Assembly: GCA_934271735.1 (NCBI GenBank)
Contig: CAKQSB010000005.1
Span: 62,001 to 126,000 of the forward strand
From: an uncultured Clostridia bacterium
GTDB lineage: Bacteria; Bacillota; Clostridia; Christensenellales; Borkfalkiaceae
Length of the DNA stretch: 64,000 bases
Direction: 5' to 3'
In this document: positions 31,620-40,717 of the stretch, piece by piece
Numbering within the stretch: position 1 is the first letter of the stretch
Layout: each line of letters opens with the position of its first letter
Program-made: the position numbers and the translations under genes
Notes under the pieces: generated by a model
Database searches by the model: none
Told to the model about the DNA's origin: nothing
What the model saw: only the letters and a program-made list of their open reading frames with translations

Positions 31620-34600
31620 ATGGGAAACTTCGTACACTTACACGTTCATACGGAATACAGCATACTCGACGGCGCGACGAAAATAGCCGTCGCGGCGAAA
31701 AAGGCTAAAGCCCTCGGTATGCCCGCGCTCGCGATAACCGACCACGGAAATATGTACGGCGCGGTAAACTTTTTCGACGCCTGCGAAAAGGAAGGCATAA
31801 AGGCTATTATCGGAACGGAATTTTACGTTTGCGACGACCTTACCTATAAAAACGGCAAATCCAAACTCAACCACCTCGTTCTGCTCTGCAAAAACGAAGA
31901 GGGTTACAAAAACATATCGCTTTTGAATGCGATCGCTTTCCGCGACGGGTTTTATTATAAGCCGAGAATAGACTTAAAAACGCTCGAAGCTCACCACGAT
32001 GGACTTATCTGTCTTTCGGCGTGCCTTGCGGGCGATATTCCGCAAGCGATTTTAAACAGAGATTTCGAGGAAGCCGAAAGGCTCGTCGTATGGTTCAAAA
32101 ACCTTTTCGGGGAAGATTTTTACCTCGAAATGCAGAACCACCTTCTCGAAGAACAGCTCGAAGTAAACAAATACCTGCGTATTTACGCTAAAAAATATAA
32201 TATCAAGCTCGTAGTCACCAACGATGTGCATTATCTCGAACGCTCCGACGCCGAATCGCAAGACGTTTTAATGTGCGTTCAGATGGGCGCGGACTACGAC
32301 GACCCGAAAAGACTTCGCTTCCCCAACGACGAATTTTACCTTAAAAGTTACGACGAAATGGCAAGCCTTTTCCCGAACGATTCGGACGCTCTGGAAACCA
32401 CTCTCGAGATTGCCGACAAATGCAAATTCGGGTTTGTTTACGGGCATTATATGTTCCCGCATTACTACCCCGACACGGGCGAAGACCCGAAAACCTATAT
32501 CCGCAACCTCATCGACAACGGAATCAAGAAAAAATACGGCAAGGAAACGCCCGAAATCCGCGAAAGAATAGAAAGCGAACTCGCCGTTATCGAAAAGCAG
32601 GGCTTTATCGAGTACTTCCTTATCGTATGGGACTACATAAACGCGGCGAGAAATATGGGTATTTCGGTAGGACCGGGCAGAGGCTCGGGCGCAGGCTCGA
32701 TAGTAGCTTACCTCATCGGCATAACCAACATCGATCCGCTTAAATATGACCTTTATTTCGAGCGTTTCTTAAACCCCGAACGTGTTTCCGCGCCGGATTT
32801 CGACGTAGACTTCGAAGATAGCCGCCGCCAGGAGGTTATCGAATACGTCCGCAGAAAGTACGGCGAAAACAGAGTTTGTAAAATAGTAACTTTCGGAACA
32901 ATGGCGGCTAAAAACGCTATAAAAGACGTTGCGAGAGTACTTAAAGTTTCGTATTCCGAAGCCGACAGAGTTACAAAGGCGATGCCGAACAAGCTCGTCC
33001 GCAAAAACGCCAACGGCGACGAATTCGACTTGAAACGCCCCAACATTATTTTAAAAGTCTTCGGGAAATACCACCCGAAAGAGGGCGCGAAAGACTACGG
33101 AGTCGATTTCTCCGTTCCCGAGCTCGTCAATATGTACAACGAGTCGCCCGAGATAAAAAGGGTCGTGGATATCGCCGCCAAACTCGAGGACTCCCCGAGA
33201 CAGGCAAGTACTCACGCCTGCGGCGTTATAATCGGCGCGGACATTCTCGATCAGCATATGCCGCTCGGCAGGAACGGCGAAGATATCACCAGCCAATATA
33301 CCGGTGTAGAACTCGAACACCTCGGATTCCTTAAAATGGACTTTCTGGGTCTTCGAAACCTTTCCGATATTAAAATGGCGATCGATTATATAAAGCAGAA
33401 CCACGGCGTGGAAATCGATTTCGATAAATCGACTTACGACGACCCCAAGGTTTTCGAACTTCTTTCGACGGGTAACACCAAAGCCATATTCCAGATAGAA
33501 TCCGCAGGCTTCCAGAAGTTCATGAAAGAACTCCGCCCCACCTCTATCGAAGATATAGTCGCGGCGGTGTCGCTTTACCGCCCCGGACCTATGGATTCCA
33601 TTCCGAAGTTCGTAAAATGTAAGCACAACCCCGAACTCGTAACGTTCGCCCACCCCCTTCTCGAACCCATTTTAAAGCAGACGTACGGCTGTATCGTGTA
33701 CCAGGAGCAGGTTATGAAAATCGTTCAGGCACTCGCGGGTTACACGCTCGGACAAGCAGATATGGTCCGCCGAATGATGGGTAAAAAGAAAGTGGACGAT
33801 ATGATTAAGGAAGAAGTCATATTCATTCACGGCAAAGGCGAATCGGTCGATAAGCACGGAAAAGTTTCCACGGCGATCGACGGCTGCTTAAAGCGCGGAG
33901 TTCCCGAGGACGTGGCGCACGCCATATGGAACGAAATGAAGGACTTCGCGAAATACGCTTTCAACAAATCGCACGCGGCGGCATACTCGCTCGTAACTTA
34001 TCAGACGGCGTTCCTTAAATGCTACTACGAAGCCGAGTTCCTGACGGCGGTTTTAAACAACCGTATCACGAACATCGACGAAATCAAAAACTATATTTCG
34101 TACGCGAAAGAGGAAGGCATAAAAGTTCTTCCGCCCGATATAAACGAAAGCGTAGGCTATTTCAGCGTTAAAAACAACTCCATCCGTTACGGCTTAGCCG
34201 CAATAAAAGGCATAGGAATCGCGGCGATAGAATCTATCACGGCGGAACGCGAAAAGAACGGCAGATACCTTTCTTTCGAGAATTTCGTTTCGAGATGCGA
34301 AAGCAAGGTTTTAAACAAGAGACTTGTGGAAAACCTTATTTACGCGGGAGCATTCGACAGTTTCGGCAAAAATCGCGCTCAGCTCATCGCCATTTACGAC
34401 GAGCTTATCGACAGGGTTATGATCATCGCCAAGCAGCGCGAAAGCGATCAGTTGAGCCTTTTCGGAGATCTTCTCACCGAGGACGACAGCTTCACGGTGA
34501 CTTATCCCGATATCCCCGAATACGACAACAAGACAAAACTTTCGCTCGAAAAGAACGTCACCGGCGTTTACGTTTCGGGGCATCCGCTCGACGGTTTCAA

Positions 34601-35195
34601 ATCTATGTTTGCGGACTGCACGTTCACGACCGAAATGCTCGCGAACGTCGAGGAGGACGAGGACGGAAACAAAATTTACACCGACGTTAAAAACGATATG
34701 CCTGTTTACATAGGCGGAATTATCACCGCGTCGGACAAAATAACCACCAAATCGGGTTCGAATATGGCTTTCGTCACAATCGAAGATTCCTACGGGGCGA
34801 TCGAATGTGTGTTCTTCCCCAAGACGTACGCGAAATTCAAGGACGATCTGAACGTAGAACAAGTTGTTAAGCTCCGCGGAAAATTGCAGATAAAGGACGA
34901 ACGCGTAAGCATTCTCGCCGATTCCGTAGTTAAGATAAACGAAAACGAGCCGCAGGAAAACACGCCCGTCAAAAAGAAAAAAGATTATCTCGGCATTATC
35001 CTTCGCGACGACACGAAAACCTTCAAAAACGAACTTATAGACATACTTTCCACCTATCCCGGCGACATAACCGTATGTTTTAAGATAGACGGGAAAAACT
35101 ATATAATGACGCAGACCGTAAGGAACTGCAAAGGTCTTATAAACGAACTGCTCTCCATTGTGGACGAACAGGATATAAAATTCTTCTCAAACTGA
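31620..35195 (+). CDS. dnaE: DNA polymerase III subunit alpha (DnaE)
   Basis: Replicative polymerase of the DnaE class, 1191 residues. Order: PHP domain (HLHVHTEYSILDGATKI), palm with catalytic aspartates in PDFDVDFED, fingers/HhH, and an OB domain near the C-terminus (IYIGGIIT to TIEDSYGAIECVFF). Clostridia usually also have PolC, which is not in this window. It precedes pfkA closely, a common Firmicute neighbourhood. Confidence 0.97.
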   Translation: MGNFVHLHVHTEYSILDGATKIAVAAKKAKALGMPALAITDHGNMYGAVNFFDACEKEGIKAIIGTEFYVCDDLTYKNGKSKLNHLVLLCKNEEGYKNISLLNAIAFRDGFYYKPRIDLKTLEAHHDGLICLSACLAGDIPQAILNRDFEEAERLVVWFKNLFGEDFYLEMQNHLLEEQLEVNKYLRIYAKKYNIKLVVTNDVHYLERSDAESQDVLMCVQMGADYDDPKRLRFPNDEFYLKSYDEMASLFPNDSDALETTLEIADKCKFGFVYGHYMFPHYYPDTGEDPKTYIRNLIDNGIKKKYGKETPEIRERIESELAVIEKQGFIEYFLIVWDYINAARNMGISVGPGRGSGAGSIVAYLIGITNIDPLKYDLYFERFLNPERVSAPDFDVDFEDSRRQEVIEYVRRKYGENRVCKIVTFGTMAAKNAIKDVARVLKVSYSEADRVTKAMPNKLVRKNANGDEFDLKRPNIILKVFGKYHPKEGAKDYGVDFSVPELVNMYNESPEIKRVVDIAAKLEDSPRQASTHACGVIIGADILDQHMPLGRNGEDITSQYTGVELEHLGFLKMDFLGLRNLSDIKMAIDYIKQNHGVEIDFDKSTYDDPKVFELLSTGNTKAIFQIESAGFQKFMKELRPTSIEDIVAAVSLYRPGPMDSIPKFVKCKHNPELVTFAHPLLEPILKQTYGCIVYQEQVMKIVQALAGYTLGQADMVRRMMGKKKVDDMIKEEVIFIHGKGESVDKHGKVSTAIDGCLKRGVPEDVAHAIWNEMKDFAKYAFNKSHAAAYSLVTYQTAFLKCYYEAEFLTAVLNNRITNIDEIKNYISYAKEEGIKVLPPDINESVGYFSVKNNSIRYGLAAIKGIGIAAIESITAEREKNGRYLSFENFVSRCESKVLNKRLVENLIYAGAFDSFGKNRAQLIAIYDELIDRVMIIAKQRESDQLSLFGDLLTEDDSFTVTYPDIPEYDNKTKLSLEKNVTGVYVSGHPLDGFKSMFADCTFTTEMLANVEEDEDGNKIYTDVKNDMPVYIGGIITASDKITTKSGSNMAFVTIEDSYGAIECVFFPKTYAKFKDDLNVEQVVKLRGKLQIKDERVSILADSVVKINENEPQENTPVKKKKDYLGIILRDDTKTFKNELIDILSTYPGDITVCFKIDGKNYIMTQTVRNCKGLINELLSIVDEQDIKFFSN

Positions 35196-35231
35196 TAAAA
35201 AATTTACATTTATACCCAAGGAGGTAAACAT

Positions 35232-36191
35232 ATGAAAAAAATAGCAATACTCACAAGCGGCGGAGACGCCCCGGGAATGAACGCCTGCATAAGGGCGTGC
35301 GTAAGAAGCGCGGTCAACAGCGGACTTGAAGTTTACGGCGTTGAAAGAGGTTACTTCGGACTTGTAAACAACTGCATCTTCCCGATGACTACCCACTCCG
35401 TGTGCGATATCGTCCAGAGAGGCGGCACAATTTTAAAAACCGCAAGATGTCTCGACTTCAAACTTCCCGAAACGAGAAAGAAAGCCGCGGACAACCTTAA
35501 AGCTCTCGGTATCGAAGGTCTTGTCGTAATCGGCGGCGACGGTTCGTTCACCGGCGCAAGACTTTTGTCCGACGAAAACGGAATCAACGTCGTGGGTATT
35601 CCCGGCACAATCGATAACGACCTTGCTTATACCGACTACACTCTCGGTTTCGACACCGCGGTAAACACCGTTCTCTGGGCAATCAACAACCTCAGAGACA
35701 CCATGACCTCTCACGACAGAGTTTCGCTCGTCAAAGTTATGGGCAGACGTTGCGGAGATATCGCGCTTTACTCGGGTATCTGCGGCGGCGCGGAATATAT
35801 CCTCGTTCCCGAAATTCCTTACGATATTCAGGCTATCGCCGAAGATATCAAAAAGAGTAAGGAAAGAGGCAAAACTTCCAACATCATCGTTTTGGCGGAA
35901 GGCGCGGGCAACGAACAGGAAATCAAAACCATCGTTTCGGTTATCAGCGGCGCGGACGTTAAAGTTACTACTCTCGGTCACATTCAGAGAGGCGGCACGC
36001 CCACTATGGCGGACAGAATGCTCGCCGCGAGATTCGGCACGAGAGCCACCGAACTTTTAATCGAGGGCAAGACCAACAGAGTTATCGGTATCAAACACAA
36101 TAAAATAGTCGATCTCGATATAACGGAAGCACTTTCCGAAACAAAGAAAATCGACAAAAAGCTTTACGATATGGCGGCTAAACTCTGCTAA
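35232..36191 (+). CDS. pfkA: ATP-dependent 6-phosphofructokinase
   Basis: Phosphorylates fructose-6-phosphate in glycolysis. The 319-residue protein has TSGGDAPGMN, GGDGS at 101-105 and PGTIDND at 124-130. Gly104 and the Gly in PGTIDND mark the ATP-specific type. A strong SD (AAGGAGG) precedes the ATG. It lies 36 bases after dnaE and 27 bases before a PPi-type homologue, so both kinases are probably cotranscribed. Confidence 0.96.
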   Translation: MKKIAILTSGGDAPGMNACIRACVRSAVNSGLEVYGVERGYFGLVNNCIFPMTTHSVCDIVQRGGTILKTARCLDFKLPETRKKAADNLKALGIEGLVVIGGDGSFTGARLLSDENGINVVGIPGTIDNDLAYTDYTLGFDTAVNTVLWAINNLRDTMTSHDRVSLVKVMGRRCGDIALYSGICGGAEYILVPEIPYDIQAIAEDIKKSKERGKTSNIIVLAEGAGNEQEIKTIVSVISGADVKVTTLGHIQRGGTPTMADRMLAARFGTRATELLIEGKTNRVIGIKHNKIVDLDITEALSETKKIDKKLYDMAAKLC

Positions 36192-36218
36192 AATGTCGCT
36201 AAAAACACGAAAAAACTT

Positions 36219-37451
36219 ATGAAAAATCTTAAAGGAAGATGCGTTTTCGCTCAATCGGGCGGACCTACCACGGTTATAAACGCGAGTATTGCGGGCGGAC
36301 TTCTGGAGGCTCTCGACAGCGAAAACATCACGGGCGTTTTGTGCGCTCATCACGGAATAAAAGGCGTTCTGGACGAGGACTTTTTCGATATTTCGGCGGA
36401 AGACAGAGCCGAGTTGGAAGCTCTCAAATACACGCCCGCTTCGGCGTTCGGTTCGGTCAGATATAAGCTCAAAAATCCCGCCGAGGACGATTCCGATTAT
36501 CGCAGAATTTTGGAGGTTTTCAAAAAATACGACGTTCGTTATTTTTTCTATAACGGCGGCAACGACAGTATGGATACCTGCGATAAAATCTCGAAATATA
36601 TGCAGAAATCGGGTTACGATATGAACGTTATCGGTATTCCGAAAACAATCGATAACGACCTTTGCGGCACAGACCACTGCCCCGGCTACGGCAGCGCGGC
36701 GAAATACATAGCCAACTCCGTTATGGAAGTGAACAGAGACGCCGAGATTTACTATTCCCCGCTTGTCATAATCGTGGAGATTATGGGCAGAAACGCGGGC
36801 TGGCTCACCGCGGCAAGCAGACTTGCTTCCGTAAACGGCGACGGCGCCGACCTTATTTATCTTCCCGAAGTTCCTTTCTGTTACGAGAAATTTTTGAGAG
36901 ACGTTAAAAAGGTAGTGGACGAAAAAAATCACTGCGTCGTAGCGGTTTCCGAGGGAATACGTTTTGCGGACGGCAGATACGTCGGCGAAGACGGCAGCTC
37001 GGTGGACGATTTCGGACATTCTCAGCTCGGCGGCGTTTGTTCGGCTTTGAAAGCGCAGGTCAAAACGCTCGGAATAAAGTGCAAGGCTATCGAACTTAAC
37101 ATTCTGCAACGCTGCGCGGCGCACTGCGCTTCGGAAACGGACATTGAGGAGTCATTTTCGGCAGGGCGTTATGCCGTTAAAAAAGCCATAGAAGGCGAAA
37201 CCGACAAGATGATCGGTTTTAGAAGAAAGGGCGGAAACAATTACGAAATCGAATACGTTGCCGAACCGCTTTCCTCCGCGGCGAACGCCGAAAAGAAAAT
37301 CCCTGCCGAATGGATAACGGAAGACGGCACGAGCCTTACCGAAGATTTTGTTTCCTATGCTCTTCCCCTTATTTCGGGCGAACCCAAACGCAGGCTCAAA
37401 AACGGACTTCCCGAATACGCAAAGCTTAAATTCGTAAAGATTAAGCTTTAA
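36219..37451 (+). CDS. pfp: Pyrophosphate-dependent phosphofructokinase
   Basis: A 410-residue group II PFK. It has GGNDS at 113-117 (Asp in place of Gly104) and PKTIDND at 141-147 (Lys in place of Gly), the two substitutions that define PPi specificity. The reaction is reversible and saves ATP. There is no recognisable SD before ATG 36219, so translation may depend on coupling to pfkA. About 25% longer than PfkA, normal for this group. Confidence 0.92.
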   Translation: MKNLKGRCVFAQSGGPTTVINASIAGGLLEALDSENITGVLCAHHGIKGVLDEDFFDISAEDRAELEALKYTPASAFGSVRYKLKNPAEDDSDYRRILEVFKKYDVRYFFYNGGNDSMDTCDKISKYMQKSGYDMNVIGIPKTIDNDLCGTDHCPGYGSAAKYIANSVMEVNRDAEIYYSPLVIIVEIMGRNAGWLTAASRLASVNGDGADLIYLPEVPFCYEKFLRDVKKVVDEKNHCVVAVSEGIRFADGRYVGEDGSSVDDFGHSQLGGVCSALKAQVKTLGIKCKAIELNILQRCAAHCASETDIEESFSAGRYAVKKAIEGETDKMIGFRRKGGNNYEIEYVAEPLSSAANAEKKIPAEWITEDGTSLTEDFVSYALPLISGEPKRRLKNGLPEYAKLKFVKIKL

Positions 37452-37459
37452 AAACTTAC

Positions 37460-37473
37460 CTATAAGTCGATTA
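37460..37473 (-). repeat. 14-bp motif copy 3 (after pfp)
   Basis: TAATCGACTTATAG on the minus strand, followed by GTAAG and TTTTT, eight bases beyond the pfp stop and just before its terminator. Confidence 0.8.
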
Positions 37474-37480
37474 TCATAAT

Positions 37481-37519
37481 AAAACCCCGTCAAAGAGATT
37501 TTTCTCCCGACGGGGTTTT
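37481..37519. terminator. Bidirectional terminator between pfp and aspS
   Basis: AAAACCCCGTC/GACGGGGTTTT, eleven pairs, symmetrical A/T tails; serves both converging genes. Confidence 0.9.
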
Positions 37520-37569
37520 CTATTGTTTCGATTATCCGATTTATATAACAGTAATTTTTGTTAAAACAA

Positions 37570-39372
37570 TCAGTCTTTTTTGACTTCGATATAAAGTTCG
37601 TCAAGCTGTTTCTGTTCTACGGGCGCGGGCGCGCTGCTCATGAGGCACGAAGCCGTCTGAACCTTCGGGAAGGCGATAACGTCTCTTATCGAATCGTCTT
37701 TGGACAAAAGCATTGTGAGACGGTCTAAGCCGAAAGCAAGTCCGCCGTGCGGGGGCGCGCCGTAATTGAACGCGTCCACGAAAAAGCCGAATTTCTTTTC
37801 GATATCTTCCTCGGAAAAACCGAGAATATTGAACATCTTCTTCTGAATATCTCTCGAGTGAATACGGATAGAACCGCCGCCCGATTCCTGACCGTTGATA
37901 ACAAGGTCGTAAGCTTTCGCTCTCGCTTTGGACGGATCTGTTTCGCAAAGCTCGAGATCCTCGTTCATAGGAGCGGTAAACGGGTGGTGAACCGCCATAT
38001 AACGATTCTCCTCTTCCGACCATTCGAACATCGGGAACTCGGTTATCCACAAAATATCGTAAACGTCCTTATCGATAAGTCCGTGTTTGTCCGCAATCAT
38101 AAGACGGATTCCGCCGAGCGTGTTGAACACGACATAATCCTTATCCGCCGCAAAGAATAAAACGTCGCCCTCTTCAAAGTTCATTCTCGCCTTTATGTTT
38201 TCGATATCCGTCGGCGTGACGAATTTTGCGAACGACGATTTGATTTCGCCGCCGTTTGCCCAAGTCATCCAGCAAAGCCCTTTCGCTCCGAGCGTTTTTG
38301 CGTACTCGACGGTAGCGTCAAGCTCTTTTCTCGAGAATTTGTCGGCTAAACCTTTGGCGTTGATAGCTCTCACGCTACCTCTGATAGGTCCGATTTCGAT
38401 TTTCAAAGCGTCCGCGAAAACCTTGAATTCCGATTTTGCGAACAAATCCGAGCAATTAACGATTTTCAAACCGAATCTTGTGTCGGGCTTGTCCGAACCG
38501 TAATTCTCCATAGCCTCGCGGTAAGTCATCGTTCTGAAATGTCCGTCGCCGAGATCTAAGCCTATCGCGCTTTTGAAAATGTTTTTGATAAGCCCCTCGA
38601 TCGGGTACATAACGTCTTCGATTTCCTCTACGAAGCTCATCTCGACGTCTATCTGAGTAAATTCCGGCTGACGATTGGCTCTCAAATCCTCGTCGCGGAA
38701 ACATTTGGTTATCTGATAATATCTGTCGAAACCCGCAATCATTAAAAGCTGCTTATAAAGCTGGGGAGACTGCGGCAACGCGTAAAAACACCCTTCGTGA
38801 ACCCTTGACGGAACGAGATAGTCTCTCGCGCCCTCGGGGGTCGACCTTCCGAGCATAGGCGTTTCCACCTCGACAAATCCGTTGTCGTCGAAAAATCTTC
38901 TTGCGGCTTTGGTTATCTCGTTTCTCAAAAACAGGTTTTTCTGCAAAGAAGGTCTTCTTAAATCGAGATATCTGTATTTTAAGCGAAGGGTTTCGTTGAC
39001 GTTGGAATCGTCCAGAATTTCGAACGGCGTGGTGTCCGCCTCGGCAAGAATTTTAAGCTCGTCGGCAAGAATTTCGATCTCGCCCGTTGCGATTTTGTTT
39101 GTTTTGCTTTCTCTTTCTCTAACTTTTCCCTTAACCGCGAGAACGTATTCCGAACGGATATTCTGCGCTTTTTCAAAAACCGCTTTATCCGTCGTATCGT
39201 CGAAAACGACCTGAACGAGACCCGTTTTATCGCGAAGATCGACGAAAATAAGCGAGCCGAGATTTCTTCTTCTCTGCGTCCAGCCCATAACCGTAACTTC
39301 TTTTCCCGCGTCCGCGCTACGAAGCGTTCCGCACATCGAAGTACGCCTTAAATCACCCATAAATTCTGACAT
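37570..39372 (-). CDS. aspS: Aspartyl-tRNA synthetase
   Basis: Charges tRNA-Asp. The 600-residue class IIb enzyme has an N-terminal OB anticodon-binding domain (VTVMGWTQRRRNLGSLIFVDLRD), motif 2 (FRDEDLRANRQPEFTQIDVE), the bacterial GAD insertion, and motif 3 (GLAFGLDRLTMLL). ATG 39372 is chosen because GGAG lies eight bases before it; a second Met four codons later is the more usual N-terminus. Whether it also charges tRNA-Asn cannot be told without knowing if AsnRS or GatCAB exists. Confidence 0.96.
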   Translation of the reverse strand: MSEFMGDLRRTSMCGTLRSADAGKEVTVMGWTQRRRNLGSLIFVDLRDKTGLVQVVFDDTTDKAVFEKAQNIRSEYVLAVKGKVRERESKTNKIATGEIEILADELKILAEADTTPFEILDDSNVNETLRLKYRYLDLRRPSLQKNLFLRNEITKAARRFFDDNGFVEVETPMLGRSTPEGARDYLVPSRVHEGCFYALPQSPQLYKQLLMIAGFDRYYQITKCFRDEDLRANRQPEFTQIDVEMSFVEEIEDVMYPIEGLIKNIFKSAIGLDLGDGHFRTMTYREAMENYGSDKPDTRFGLKIVNCSDLFAKSEFKVFADALKIEIGPIRGSVRAINAKGLADKFSRKELDATVEYAKTLGAKGLCWMTWANGGEIKSSFAKFVTPTDIENIKARMNFEEGDVLFFAADKDYVVFNTLGGIRLMIADKHGLIDKDVYDILWITEFPMFEWSEEENRYMAVHHPFTAPMNEDLELCETDPSKARAKAYDLVINGQESGGGSIRIHSRDIQKKMFNILGFSEEDIEKKFGFFVDAFNYGAPPHGGLAFGLDRLTMLLSKDDSIRDVIAFPKVQTASCLMSSAPAPVEQKQLDELYIEVKKD

Positions 39373-39389
39373 ATGTATTTCTCCGTTTT

Positions 39390-39419
39390 AAGGTCTCCGA
39401 ATTTAGCTCGGCAGACCTT
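39390..39419 (-). promoter_or_regulatory. Leader hairpin of aspS
   Basis: AAGGTCT/AGACCTT extended by CCGA/TCGG, 30 bases, in the roughly 50-nt leader just upstream of the SD. There is no T-run, so it is not a terminator, and the leader is too short for a T-box. It could affect translation initiation or mRNA stability. Confidence 0.5.
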
Positions 39420-39431
39420 GCGTATACGATT

Positions 39432-39460
39432 ATTCTAAACTTTTAGGAGAAAAATGTCAA
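39432..39460 (-). promoter_or_regulatory. Sigma-A promoter of aspS
   Basis: TTGACA (39455-39460), 17 bases, TAGAAT (39432-39437) on the minus strand. Confidence 0.8.
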
Positions 39461-39523
39461 CGAATATTTTGAGATATTAGAATATATATGTAAAATTTAC
39501 GCTGTCGGCGGATATTTTCGGAC

Positions 39524-40582
39524 CTACTCGTATACTCTTTCGAATCGTTTAAGCCCCGTAAGGATTTCGTAGGAAATCGTACCGCAGGCGTTCGCCATAT
39601 CTTCGGCGGTAAGCGTTTTTCCGCCCTGACTGCCGATAAAAACCACCTCGTCGCCCGCTTTAACGCTTTTGTCAACCAACGCGAAACAATAGTCCATACA
39701 AACGCTGCCGACGATTTTCCGTCTTTTTCCGCCGACAAGAACGTTTCCGCCGGTAAACTTACGCAAAATTCCGTCCCCGTAGCCCGCGGAAACCGTAGCT
39801 ATATAACAATCTTTTTCGGCGATAAATTTTCCGCCGTAACCGACCGTCTCGCCCTTTTTAACTTTCGCCGCCCTCGAAACGTAGCTTTTCAGCGTAAGGC
39901 ACGGTTTAACGCCCGCCGCGCCGTAGCCGTAAATCCCGATCCCGAAGCGCACCATATCGAAACGATATTTTTCTTCGACAAACTCCGCCGTGGAAGAAAT
40001 ATGTTTTATCGCGCCCGAAAAATTTTCGTCGCCGAGCTTTAAAAACGATAAGAATTTTTCATACTGCTTTTCGTTTCTCGCCTTATTCTCCCCGTCGAAA
40101 AAATGCGAATAAACGCCCTTTATCGTCACCGTTCGGCATAAATTGACCGCGTTAATCGACTTATAGACGGCTTTTTCGGTTTTAATCCCCATTCGGTTCA
40201 TACCCGTATCGAGACATATATGCACGTATGCCGAAACGTTCATATCTTCACTTACGCGTATAATTTCGTTAAGCTCGGAAGGTGATGAAACACTGATTTC
40301 GATTTTCTTTAAAATACATCTTCCGATTTCTTTCCCCGTAACTCTCGCAAGGCATAAAATCGGCTTAGCCGTTATTTCCCTCGCCCTTTCCGCTTCTTCG
40401 AGGGTTGCCGTAACGAAATAATCGGCGGAACTTTCCAGAGCTTTGATAACTTCTCTTTCGCCGTGACCGTAAGCGTCGGCTTTAACGACGGCGGCAGAGA
40501 GAACGCCGCGCGGAAGTTTCGACTTCAACAAATCGAAATTATAAACAAGATTTTTTAAATTTATACAGATTTTACCCCTCAT
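39524..40582 (-). CDS. alr: Alanine racemase
   Basis: PLP enzyme that makes D-alanine for peptidoglycan. The PLP lysine is Lys34 in VVKADAYGHG; the barrel motifs GMNRMGIKTE, SSTAEF and MVRFGIGIYGY and the C-terminal GYGDG and SVCMDYCF are present. The frame reaches 40606, but ATG 40582 (MRGKICINLKNL) matches the family start and has GGGAAG nearby. The stop is TAG. The coding sequence contains a full copy of the 14-bp motif, read as YKSI on the coding strand. Confidence 0.93.
   Translation of the reverse strand: MRGKICINLKNLVYNFDLLKSKLPRGVLSAAVVKADAYGHGEREVIKALESSADYFVTATLEEAERAREITAKPILCLARVTGKEIGRCILKKIEISVSSPSELNEIIRVSEDMNVSAYVHICLDTGMNRMGIKTEKAVYKSINAVNLCRTVTIKGVYSHFFDGENKARNEKQYEKFLSFLKLGDENFSGAIKHISSTAEFVEEKYRFDMVRFGIGIYGYGAAGVKPCLTLKSYVSRAAKVKKGETVGYGGKFIAEKDCYIATVSAGYGDGILRKFTGGNVLVGGKRRKIVGSVCMDYCFALVDKSVKAGDEVVFIGSQGGKTLTAEDMANACGTISYEILTGLKRFERVYE
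40153..40166 (+). repeat. 14-bp motif copy 4 (inside alr)
   Basis: TAATCGACTTATAG followed by ACGGC and TTTTT, within the alr coding region in a weakly conserved helix. Conservation inside a gene argues that the signal acts as DNA. Confidence 0.8.
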
Positions 40583-40650
40583 ACTCTTCCCGAAAATCAC
40601 ATTCAAATGCCGAATAAATCGCTTTTAAGAACATATCTCCCGCTCTTCGC

Positions 40651-40679
40651 TTTACATCGGCAAAAAAATGCTATATAAT
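40651..40679 (+). promoter_or_regulatory. Sigma-A promoter of the M18 aminopeptidase gene
   Basis: TTTACA (40651-40656), 17 bases, TATAAT (40674-40679), about 35 bases before the ATG. Confidence 0.75.
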
Positions 40680-40717
40680 AATGCTATACAATATATTTAT
40701 TATCGACGAGGTGAAAT

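Noticed and set aside
36057..37124. 355-residue minus-strand frame antisense to the PPi-dependent phosphofructokinase
   Set aside because: Shadow of a confidently identified gene; no start signals.
39373..39431. T-box leader upstream of aspS
   Set aside because: Leader of about 50 nt with one hairpin, no T-box sequence and no terminator.
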